Origin: Chloroflexota bacterium
Lineage (GTDB): Bacteria > Chloroflexota > UBA4733
Direction of reading: 5' to 3'
Assembly (NCBI GenBank): GCA_023381895.1
Contig: JAMCTA010000117.1
Span: 1 to 12,901 of the forward strand
Length of the DNA: 12,901 bases
The notes beneath the pieces are model-generated. The model made no database searches and was not told where the DNA came from. It was given only the letters and a program-made list of their open reading frames with translations. Shown here piece by piece: positions 7,259 to 12,901 of the stretch (the first letter of the stretch is position 1; the number at the start of each line of letters is the position of its first letter). Both the position numbers and the translations under genes were made by a program.

Positions 7259-9789
7259 GCGAGGCTTGCGGTTCCTTCAGCCGCATCTGCAATAGGTGCA
7301 GCCTCGCCTGTTTGCTGTCGGAACAGCGCTGCTACCAGCGAGCGTAGGTGGGCGTGCTCCGGTCGCACTAACAAGGGGTCAGCATCGACGATCCGCTCTG
7401 CAGCCTCTCGCAGCACTTCTGGGCGGATGTACGGTAGCCAGCGGAGGAGTCGCTCGTGACCGCTCTGCGCGCCACCGAAGAATGCTCCCGCACCTCTCCG
7501 CGCTAGGTCCGCCTCAGCCAGCTTGAGACCATCATGCTCACGTGCGATGAGACGCAATCGTTCAGCATCTTCTTCGTCTGCTTCGTCGGATGGGACCAAG
7601 GCACAGTACGATTGCTCGCTCCCCCGGCCTACGCGTCCTCGTAGCTGATGGAGCTGCGCAAGACCAAAGCGCTCAGCTCCCTCAATCACCATCACCGTCG
7701 CGTTCGGCACATCAACGCCTACTTCAATGACCGTCGTCGAGACGAGCACTTGCGTGGCACCATCGCGGAAACTACGCATGACCTCATCTTTTTCACGCGG
7801 CTTCATTCCACCGTGAAGCAATCCGAGCGTGAGGTCTCGCAATTGCGGATGCTCCTTCAGCCACGCATACTCTGCTTTGACCGAGCGAACATTGAGAGCT
7901 TCGTTCTCCTCAATGAGCGGGCATATGACGTAGGCTTGCCTTCCTTGAAGGACCTCCTGTCGCACGAAGGCGAACAGATGATCGCGCCGCTCCGGCGGGA
8001 CGAACTTCGTCTGGATAGGTCGACGCCCTGCTGGCATAGTGTCGATGCGCGAGAGATCGAGATCACTGAACTGCACAAGCGCGAGTGTCCGTGGAATCGG
8101 TGTTGCCGTCATTGCCAGTAGATGGGGGTGTATACCCTTGCGCCAGAGAGCATCGCGTTGGTACACGCCGAAGCGGTGTTGCTCATCGATTATTACGAGC
8201 GCTAGACGCGCAAAGTTTCCCTCCTCGTTGAGGAGCGACTGCGTACCGACGACGACACTCGCTTGACCACTGCCCACGAGCTTCCAGGCATCTCGTCGTG
8301 CCTTAGCTGTGAGACTGCCAGTGATGGTGATCGGTCGTAAGAGGTCATCGATTGCAGCAAAGAGCTTGGCAAACGTCTGCGCGTGCTGCTCAGCCAGCAC
8401 CTCGGTAGGTGCGATGATCGCGACTTGGCAACCCTGCCCCACTGCTGCCAACGCGGTGATTGCCGCAACAACCGTCTTGCCTGAGCCAACATCTCCCTGG
8501 AGCAGGCGCCCCATCGGGTGTGGTTGCGTCACGTCTAGCAGGATGTCGTCCAGAGCGTGCCGCTGACCAGGAGTGAGCGCGAACGGGAGCTTCGCGAGAA
8601 AGGTCAACAGACGTGACGAGCTCAGCGGCAAGGCGACAGCCGGCTTGCGGTGCCACTCCCGCCGCTGCTGCAGGAGACCGACTTGAAGCGGCAGCAAACG
8701 TTCAAAGGCAACACGAGCCCGTGCCGCAGCCAGATTCTCAGACGAATCCGGAAAGTGGAGCTGTTGAAGGGCTCGTGCCAGCGGCAAGAGTCCCGCCCCG
8801 GCAACGACATCTTCCGGGAGACTCTCGTCTACTTGATCACCCGCTTGATCGAGCGCACGCTTCACGCGCGTGCGCAGCCACACTCCCGGAAGGTCACCAC
8901 TCAGAGGATAGATAGGAACAAGCCGCCCTGTATGAATTCCAGCTTCGCCGCCTACCTCTTCAAAGTCAGGGTGTGTAAACTGGAGGCGTGCACCAAACTG
9001 GCGTACCCTGCCACTTACGTACAGTTCATTACCCGGCTGTAGCTCTCGTTGCTTCGCCCGCCACTCCTGACCAAACCAGATGGCGGTGATCGAGCCAGTT
9101 GGATCCGAGAAGAGCGCTTCCACGCGGCGCTGGAGACCTCTAGGATATCCGGTCACTGTGCAACGGTGCACAGTGATGCGCACAGTGATCTCTTGACCGT
9201 CGCGAAGCTGGGAGATGGGAACGAGCCGCGAATAGTCCACATAGCGCCGAGGCTCATGCCACAAGAGGTCAGCAACGGTACGCAAACCAAGCCGCTCTAA
9301 GGCGCTCAGGTAGCGTGATGGCACGGAGCCTAAGCGCTGCAGGGGATCGACAAGCTGTATGGGACGCGCATCCGCAGCCCGAGGAACGCTAGGGTCGCCT
9401 GTTCGGCGTCTGCGAGGTCTCGCCTGTGTTCCTTTCGCGCCACTGCTTCCCAGCGGATTACAACGAGAACTGGTCGGTTGATGCACTCCACCGGCAGTGA
9501 CGAGCCGGCCGAGCTCGTGAAGTTGCTGGAGCGCACGCGTGATTAAACTCTGCCGCTCTTGGCCACGCGCGGTGGGTAGCCCAAGCAAGAGATGAGCAAT
9601 GTTGTCTGCGAGCGCCCCAATAGCTGGCGCTCCCTCAGCGAGAAGTTGCTTCCACCGGTAGAGGCGCTGCACAAAGTCTTGTGGTACCGGCTGTCCAGCT
9701 GCAACGGAGCGGAGCAGCATCTCCAATCGAGACACCAGCATTGTCTGATCGGATGAGACTCCCGGACCAGATTGACTCACGCGCTTCAT
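7249..9789 (-). CDS. recG: ATP-dependent DNA helicase RecG
   Basis: A branch-migration helicase that remodels stalled forks and Holliday junctions. The 846 residues are longer than the roughly 690 of E. coli RecG because of an N-terminal extension of about 145 residues (helical up to about 100, then an Arg-rich low-complexity linker at 108-143), a pattern known in several deep-branching phyla. Seen in order: the wedge/OB domain (about 150-285), LTPGQRHALDDI (405-416), Walker A GDVGSGKT (432-439), APTEVLAEQH (460-469), DEQHRFGVYQR (535-545), TATPIPRTLAL (561-571), STTVIEVGVDVPNAT (684-698) and QLRGRVGRG (715-723). The later motif reads DLARRGAGAFFGGAQSG (761-777), where most RecG have DLxLRGPGExxGTrQSG. 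It is third in the fakA-fakB-recG run, 51 bases after fakB. The ATG at 9789 lacks a well-spaced Shine-Dalgarno; the next Met is residue 17. Confidence 0.96.
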   Translation of the reverse strand: MKRVSQSGPGVSSDQTMLVSRLEMLLRSVAAGQPVPQDFVQRLYRWKQLLAEGAPAIGALADNIAHLLLGLPTARGQERQSLITRALQQLHELGRLVTAGGVHQPTSSRCNPLGSSGAKGTQARPRRRRTGDPSVPRAADARPIQLVDPLQRLGSVPSRYLSALERLGLRTVADLLWHEPRRYVDYSRLVPISQLRDGQEITVRITVHRCTVTGYPRGLQRRVEALFSDPTGSITAIWFGQEWRAKQRELQPGNELYVSGRVRQFGARLQFTHPDFEEVGGEAGIHTGRLVPIYPLSGDLPGVWLRTRVKRALDQAGDQVDESLPEDVVAGAGLLPLARALQQLHFPDSSENLAAARARVAFERLLPLQVGLLQQRREWHRKPAVALPLSSSRLLTFLAKLPFALTPGQRHALDDILLDVTQPHPMGRLLQGDVGSGKTVVAAITALAAVGQGCQVAIIAPTEVLAEQHAQTFAKLFAAIDDLLRPITITGSLTAKARRDAWKLVGSGQASVVVGTQSLLNEEGNFARLALVIIDEQHRFGVYQRDALWRKGIHPHLLAMTATPIPRTLALVQFSDLDLSRIDTMPAGRRPIQTKFVPPERRDHLFAFVRQEVLQGRQAYVICPLIEENEALNVRSVKAEYAWLKEHPQLRDLTLGLLHGGMKPREKDEVMRSFRDGATQVLVSTTVIEVGVDVPNATVMVIEGAERFGLAQLHQLRGRVGRGSEQSYCALVPSDEADEEDAERLRLIAREHDGLKLAEADLARRGAGAFFGGAQSGHERLLRWLPYIRPEVLREAAERIVDADPLLVRPEHAHLRSLVAALFRQQTGEAAPIADAAEGTASLAHV

Positions 9790-9815
9790 CGCCTCATCGT
9801 ACCCCGTGCGAAGAC

Positions 9816-9840
9816 GTACCCGCGGTACCGTGCAAACGGT
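9816..9840 (-). other. Two overlapping small hairpins between fakB and recG
   Basis: In the 51-base gap, ACCGT/ACGGT (9827-9831 and 9836-9840, 4-base loop) and GTACC/GGTAC (9816-9820 and 9824-9828, 3-base loop) share two bases and so cannot both form. No T-run follows, so this is not a terminator. It could be a weak processing or translation-tuning element, or chance. Confidence 0.25.
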
Positions 9841-10701
9841 CTACGCCCTATCTGTCCGGGCTTCCTGAAGAAACGCTACGCCCACTGCTCCTGGCCCTGA
9901 ATGCGCCCCGACGACCGGCCCAATCTCCTGGAGAACGAAGGTCGGTTCAGGGAGGCGCTCCTTGAGTCTTGTGAGCAGCGCTTCAGCATCTTCTCGATTG
10001 GCGGCATGCCCAATGATGATCGGTCCCTCAAAGGGAGCGCTGCCTACGACCAGATCCTCGATACTCTGGAGCGCACGCGGCCAGGTGCGCACGCGATCCA
10101 CCGGCGAGAGCACACCGTCTTCCACCCCAACAACGACCTTGAGCGAGAGTAAGCCCCCCACCACTCCAGCGACTCGACCGATGCGCCCGTTGCGTTGGAG
10201 GTACTCGAGTGTCCGCAGCACTCCGAGGATGTGGGCTCGGTGCCGCACCTCCTCCGCGTACCGGACTGCTTCTTCGAGGCTCGCTCCTGAGCGCACATAG
10301 TTGACCACTGCCCTAACCACGACTTGCTCGCTGAAGCTGATCTGGAGCGTGTCCACAACGACAATGTGGTCCCGGCTGAGTCGTTCCGCAATCTGCCGCG
10401 CACTGCCGACAGTACTGCTCATCCGGCCAGACATGCACAGCATGAGGACATCGTGGCCTGCATCGACGAGACGTTGAAGGGCGGTAGCGATAGCGGTAGG
10501 CGTGGGCTGTGAGGTCTTAGGAACTATCTTCTCAGACTGCAGCCTCCGGAAGAACACCTCAGGAGTAATCGTCACACGGTCCTCGTAGGCATCACTGCCA
10601 AAGTAGACAGGCACGGGAATGACGGTACACCCCAGTACTGCGGCGTCTTCGGGGCCCAGATCTGACGCCGAATCTGTCAGCACGTGGACAGGGCGGCTCA
10701 T
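9841..10701 (-). CDS. fakB: DegV family fatty-acid-binding protein (FakB)
   Basis: FakB binds a free fatty acid and presents it to FakA for phosphorylation; the acyl-phosphate then enters phospholipid synthesis through PlsX/PlsY. The 286 residues match the family (about 280). Seen: VLTDSASDL (7-15), the loop TSQPTPTAI (63-71), CMSGRMSSTVGSAR (89-102, Ser91), LRTLEYLQRNGRIGR (162-176), HAANREDAE (232-240) and the C-terminal VGAHSGPGAVGVAF (264-277, His267). The Thr/Ser, Ser and His positions match those that hold the fatty-acid carboxylate in known FakB structures. The ATG at 10701 starts 6 bases after the fakA stop; a GGAG in the last codons of fakA is the likely ribosome site, so translation may be coupled. 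Chain-length preference cannot be told from the sequence. DegV is the older family name. Confidence 0.93.
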   Translation of the reverse strand: MSRPVHVLTDSASDLGPEDAAVLGCTVIPVPVYFGSDAYEDRVTITPEVFFRRLQSEKIVPKTSQPTPTAIATALQRLVDAGHDVLMLCMSGRMSSTVGSARQIAERLSRDHIVVVDTLQISFSEQVVVRAVVNYVRSGASLEEAVRYAEEVRHRAHILGVLRTLEYLQRNGRIGRVAGVVGGLLSLKVVVGVEDGVLSPVDRVRTWPRALQSIEDLVVGSAPFEGPIIIGHAANREDAEALLTRLKERLPEPTFVLQEIGPVVGAHSGPGAVGVAFLQEARTDRA

Positions 10702-10707
10702 CCTCGC

Positions 10708-12354
10708 CTACTCCATCCCAATAATGTAGGAATAGACCAGTTGCTCTCCTTGAACAACCTCGATCTCCAGGTCTGGGACATTTGCCGCGATCGCCATCCT
10801 GAGGTTCTCGACATCCTCTTCTCCACGACCCTGTCCCACAAAGACGGTGAGCACGGAGTGTTCGTCTCGACGTGCCTGAACAAGGGCTTCTACCGCCGCC
10901 TGCTCTACGGTGCTTGCACTCACGGTCAGCTGACCATCAACAAGAGCAATTGGCGTGCCTGCCTCGATCTCTCTGCCATCCACTACCGTTGCCCGCGAGC
11001 TCATTGTGATCTCCACAGTGACAACACGCTCACTCGCCGCGGTCATCGCCTCGACATTCCTGTCAGGCGAGCGATCCGCAAGGAAGGCGATGACCGCGGC
11101 AACGCCCTGCGAAATGCTCCGTGTGGGAATGGCCACCACACGAGCACTGCTGCGTTCTCGCACGCGATCTGCTGCTGCGAAGACGTTACTGTTATTGGGA
11201 AGAAGGTAGACTGTCTTGGCGCGTGCTGACTCGACAGCTTTGAGCAGATCCTCCACACTTGGATTCATGAGCCCACTCGTGCACACTGTGATCGCACCGT
11301 AGCTCTCGAAGACGCGCCCAATCTCGGCGGTAGGAACCACAGCCACCAGAGTGTGCGCGCGCTCATCCGCAGCTTCCGCACGCAACGCCGCTTCATGGCG
11401 AACTTCAGCAACCTGGTCCCGCATGTTCACTACCTCGACGCGACGCAGCTCCCCAAGATGCAGCCCTAACTCGAGTGCGTGGCCAGGATGTTCCGTATGG
11501 AGATGAACCTTCGTGGCCGATAGGGTGGAAGCGACAACTAAGGACGTCCCGAGCCGTTCCAGCGCAGCACGGAACGCAACCGGGTCATCCGGGACACCAC
11601 TGACAAGGTAGGAGGTACAGTAACCGCGATCGTCGAGGGTCGCTGCCGCCCGGTCGATCCCCGTGACTGTCAAAAGCGGGTCACCTTGCAGGTCAGGGTC
11701 ACCATTGCTGATCAAGGACTCGCCCCGTAAGTGCCGGAGCATGCCACTGAGGACGAGCGCAAAGCCCGCTGCGCCTGCATCTACAACACCATTATCTCGA
11801 AGCACGGGCAAGAGCAATGGTGTTTCCACGACAGCGGCGTCAGCCGCGGCGACCGCAACGGCGAAGGCCTCGGCAAACGATGCACCTGCTGGCACCTGTT
11901 CATCCCACGCTGCTGCCACAGCGCGTACAGCCGTCAGCATCGTTCCTTCGCGTGGCTGCGCGACACCCCCGTAGGCCGCACGTTGGGCAGCTTCCCACGC
12001 CGCCGCGAATTCCCGAACGCTCGCTCGCTGGCATAGAGCAAGCCCTTGACGCAGACCCTCGAGCACGAGTGAGAGAATGACACCTGAATTGCCCCTCGCC
12101 CCCATCAATGCTGCATCAGCCGCGCGGGTCGCGACGTCTGACAACGAGCCAGGAGAATGATCGATCGCGCGCACAGCCGCCTCAAGGGTGAGACGCATGT
12201 TCGAGCCTGTATCTCCATCCGGCACCGGAAACACATTCAGGTGGTTGATGCGCGACTCGTGCGCCGCCAGCCAGAGCAAGCCCGCACGAAGCAGTGCAGC
12301 CCAATCAGAGCCATCAAGATGGGAACCCAACGACCCGGTTCCTAACTGTTCCAT
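10708..12354 (-). CDS. fakA: Fatty acid kinase FakA (DAK domain, YloV-like)
   Basis: ATP-dependent kinase that phosphorylates fatty acids carried by FakB. With the start at 12354 the product has 548 residues, the same as S. aureus FakA. Seen: the DAK nucleotide/Mg site NHLNVFPVPDGDTGSNM (residues 37-53; Asp46 and Asp48 as Mg ligands), MGARGNSGVILS (84-95), the DAK linker LPVLRDNGVVDAGAAGFAL (182-200), GYCTSYLV (244-251), KVHLHTEHPG (282-291), CTSGLMNPSVEDLL (358-371), LPNNSNV (385-391), TRSISQGVAAVIAF (411-424), and the tail YSYIIGME. The frame stays open to 12612, but the extra sequence overlaps rpmB and does not look like the family. In-frame ATGs at 12366 and 12417 are alternatives; none has a good Shine-Dalgarno. 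It is followed by fakB after 6 bases. An Asp23/YloU gene, its usual upstream neighbour in Firmicutes, is absent. Confidence 0.92.
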   Translation of the reverse strand: MEQLGTGSLGSHLDGSDWAALLRAGLLWLAAHESRINHLNVFPVPDGDTGSNMRLTLEAAVRAIDHSPGSLSDVATRAADAALMGARGNSGVILSLVLEGLRQGLALCQRASVREFAAAWEAAQRAAYGGVAQPREGTMLTAVRAVAAAWDEQVPAGASFAEAFAVAVAAADAAVVETPLLLPVLRDNGVVDAGAAGFALVLSGMLRHLRGESLISNGDPDLQGDPLLTVTGIDRAAATLDDRGYCTSYLVSGVPDDPVAFRAALERLGTSLVVASTLSATKVHLHTEHPGHALELGLHLGELRRVEVVNMRDQVAEVRHEAALRAEAADERAHTLVAVVPTAEIGRVFESYGAITVCTSGLMNPSVEDLLKAVESARAKTVYLLPNNSNVFAAADRVRERSSARVVAIPTRSISQGVAAVIAFLADRSPDRNVEAMTAASERVVTVEITMSSRATVVDGREIEAGTPIALVDGQLTVSASTVEQAAVEALVQARRDEHSVLTVFVGQGRGEEDVENLRMAIAANVPDLEIEVVQGEQLVYSYIIGME

Positions 12355-12416
12355 TCTTTGCTGCATCTCTCGAGTGCACTGGCGAGCAAACCAAAGCTTC
12401 CGAGCATGCGTGAGCA

Positions 12417-12446
12417 TTGCTGGGAAATTAGCGGTTGTGGTATGCT
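12417..12446 (+). promoter_or_regulatory. Promoter for rpmB (extended -10)
   Basis: TTGCTG (12417-12422), an 18-base spacer and TATGCT (12441-12446), preceded by TG one base upstream (an extended -10). The predicted transcript start is near 12453, about 47 bases before the rpmB ATG. GAGCAT repeats (12402-12407, 12412-12417) and an inverted ATGCTC (12442-12447) flank it. Confidence 0.55.
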
Positions 12447-12458
12447 CAGCACCTGCGC

Positions 12459-12488
12459 ATTGTAGCCGCGCACTGGGACGAGGGTCAA
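12459..12488 (-). promoter_or_regulatory. Promoter for fakA-fakB-recG
   Basis: On the minus strand, TTGACC (12488-12483), an 18-base spacer and TACAAT (12464-12459) match the sigma-70 consensus well. The predicted start is near 12452, leaving a leader of about 98 bases before the ATG at 12354. It faces the rpmB promoter, and its -35 touches the rpmB ribosome site. Confidence 0.6.
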
Positions 12489-12493
12489 AGGAG
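12487..12493 (+). promoter_or_regulatory. Ribosome binding site of rpmB
   Basis: AAAGGAG ends 6 bases before the ATG at 12500: a strong site at good spacing, which fixes the L28 start. Confidence 0.8.
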
Positions 12494-12499
12494 TGGACG

Positions 12500-12686
12500 A
12501 TGGCAAGCACCTGTGAAGTGTGCGGCAAGACGGTGCACATCGGCCGGACGATTCGCTTCCAAAACACGGGAAAGTGGTTCCGTCGAGCAACGAAGAAGTC
12601 CCGGGCGTTCATTGGTCGTTCAGGGAATGCCGATGCGCCTGAATGTCTGCACCCGCTGCTTGCGAACGGCGCATCGCGTCGATTAG
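12500..12686 (+). CDS. rpmB: 50S ribosomal protein L28, apparent frameshift in this sequence
   Basis: L28 of the zinc-binding type, a component of the large ribosomal subunit. From the ATG the frame reads MASTCEVCGKTVHIGRTIRF... through KWFRRATKKSR; the family's second half, VVQGMPMRLNVCTRCLRTAHRVD, is in the frame one base later and ends at TAG 12684-12686. Dropping one G of the GGG at 12603-12605 joins them into 61 residues. It also gives 39 residues between CGK and CTRC, the same as I count in E. coli L28. The first zinc pair (CEVC) and the second (CTRC) thus lie in different frames. As written, the frame from the ATG would instead run to 12730 and give a 76-residue protein without CTRC. 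A sequencing or assembly error is most likely; real mutation or +1 frameshifting are alternatives. Confidence 0.85.
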
Positions 12687-12703
12687 CTCAAGTGGTAGGG
12701 CCC

Positions 12704-12733
12704 TTGACCCTCAAGGTGCTCCGCTGCTAGTAT
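12704..12733 (+). promoter_or_regulatory. Promoter for rpsL (extended -10)
   Basis: TTGACC (12704-12709), an 18-base spacer and TAGTAT (12728-12733), preceded by TG one base upstream, form a strong sigma-70 type promoter. The start would be near 12740, giving a leader of about 100 bases before the S12 start codon. TATAAG at 12731 is an alternative -10 but would need a 21-base spacer. Confidence 0.6.
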
Positions 12734-12825
12734 AAGCAGCTGCCAGTTTTTTGGTGGTGTTGCCCGGTGGGGTGAGCGCCTCAGTAAAAAAGTGGTTGAT
12801 AGTCGACTACGACGAAGAAGAACAT

Positions 12826-12833
12826 GGAGGAGA
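12826..12833 (+). promoter_or_regulatory. Ribosome binding site deciding the TTG start of rpsL
   Basis: GGAGGAGA sits just upstream of the TTG at 12840 and supports that start. The ATG at 12824 overlaps this site and is in another frame, so it is not the S12 start. Confidence 0.7.
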
Positions 12834-12839
12834 GCGGGT

Positions 12840-12901
12840 TTGCCAACGATTCGCCAGCTTATCCGCCAGGGGCGCAAGCGCGTGGCCAAGAAGACGAAGG
12901 C
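12840..12901 (+). CDS. rpsL: 30S ribosomal protein S12 (partial, cut by the right edge)
   Basis: S12 is part of the decoding centre of the small subunit. Twenty codons are visible: a TTG start, then PTIRQLIRQGRKRVAKKTK, which matches the conserved S12 N-terminus (MPTInQLvRkGR). The TTG must be the start because family members begin with Met-Pro-Thr and no in-frame ATG lies just upstream. A strong GGAGGAG site precedes it. In most bacteria rpsL leads the rpsL-rpsG-fusA-tuf transcript, which would lie to the right of this window. Confidence 0.9.
   Translation, partial: MPTIRQLIRQGRKRVAKKTK

Larger units (their letters stand above)
12687..12839 (+). other. rpmB-rpsL intergenic region and rpsL leader
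   Basis: This 153-base gap contains no gene. Seen: a 6-bp hairpin CCTTGA/TCAAGG (12702-12707 and 12711-12716) without a T-run; a hairpin GCTGCT/AGCAGC (12723-12728 and 12735-12740) with six Ts starting 6 bases later (12747-12752), a poor terminator that overlaps the promoter -10; a run of six Ts and a run of six or more As (12785 onward) that could pair; and the 10-base palindrome TAGTCGACTA at 12800-12809 in the rpsL leader. Confidence 0.5.

Noticed and set aside
7648..8121. 157-residue plus-strand open frame inside recG
   Set aside because: It is antisense to the conserved helicase motifs and its sequence follows from them; no independent support.
12355..12612. Longer fakA reading frame starting at 12612
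   Set aside because: It would cover the start and first third of rpmB on the other strand and both promoters, and the extra 86 residues show no family resemblance.
12681..12717. tRNA-like segment (TTAGCTCAAGTGGTAGGGC resembles a D-arm)
   Set aside because: No 7-base anticodon loop with a proper stem, no T-arm (GGTTCGAATCC-like) and no matching acceptor stem follow. It overlaps the rpmB stop and the rpsL -35 box, so it is taken as chance or at most a remnant.
12723..12752. Intrinsic terminator after rpmB (GCTGCT/AGCAGC hairpin plus six Ts)
   Set aside because: The stem is only 6 bp, the T-run begins 6 bases after the stem, and the element coincides with the strong extended -10 promoter of rpsL, so termination is not convincing.
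1..12901. CRISPR array, transposon, prophage or defence island
   Set aside because: No regularly spaced repeats, transposase, integrase, terminal inverted repeats or toxin-antitoxin genes were seen; nearly all of the sequence is explained by conserved chromosomal genes.

Overview
The window looks like chromosomal housekeeping DNA from a moderately GC-rich bacterium, probably a Chloroflexota member of the Thermomicrobia/Sphaerobacter kind. This placement is inferred from the protein styles (an S12 start reading MPTIRQLIRQGRKRV, a RecG with a long N-terminal extension, a membrane PPM-like/beta-propeller protein), from frequent GTG and TTG starts, and from gene order. No 16S or database comparison was possible, so it is tentative. 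No IS element, CRISPR array, prophage gene, rRNA or convincing tRNA was found.

Layout. (a) 1-2098, minus: most of a RecD2-type 5'-3' DNA helicase, cut by the left edge. (b) 2302-5889, plus: a tight three-gene run of a dCTP deaminase-family protein, a membrane-anchored protein with a degenerate PP2C-like cytoplasmic domain and an outside beta-propeller, and a small metal-dependent amidohydrolase. (c) 6089-7258, plus, with its own TATAAT box: a fusion of a serine carboxylesterase with a VOC/extradiol-dioxygenase-like domain. In Bacillus the corresponding activities are separate quinone-detoxification proteins. (d) 12354-7249, minus: fakA - fakB (degV) - recG, the fatty-acid kinase pair followed by the Holliday-junction helicase. 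(e) 12500-12686, plus: rpmB (L28), divergent from fakA, carrying an apparent single-base frameshift between its two zinc-binding CxxC pairs. (f) 12840 to the right edge, plus: the start of rpsL (S12), which begins with TTG behind a strong promoter.

Themes. RecD2 and RecG are repair/recombination helicases, and Dcd supplies nucleotide metabolism. FakA/FakB activate exogenous fatty acids. L28 and S12 are translation genes. The order rpmB - fakA(yloV) - recG resembles the Bacillus order rpmB-yloU-yloV-...-recG, but lacks an Asp23/YloU gene.

Most interesting items: the pseudophosphatase-like membrane propeller protein in the dcd run; the esterase-VOC fusion with a palindrome beside its -10 box; the frameshift in rpmB; and face-to-face overlapping promoters for rpmB and fakA whose predicted start points fall within about one base of each other. 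No wholly new defence or mobile system was seen.
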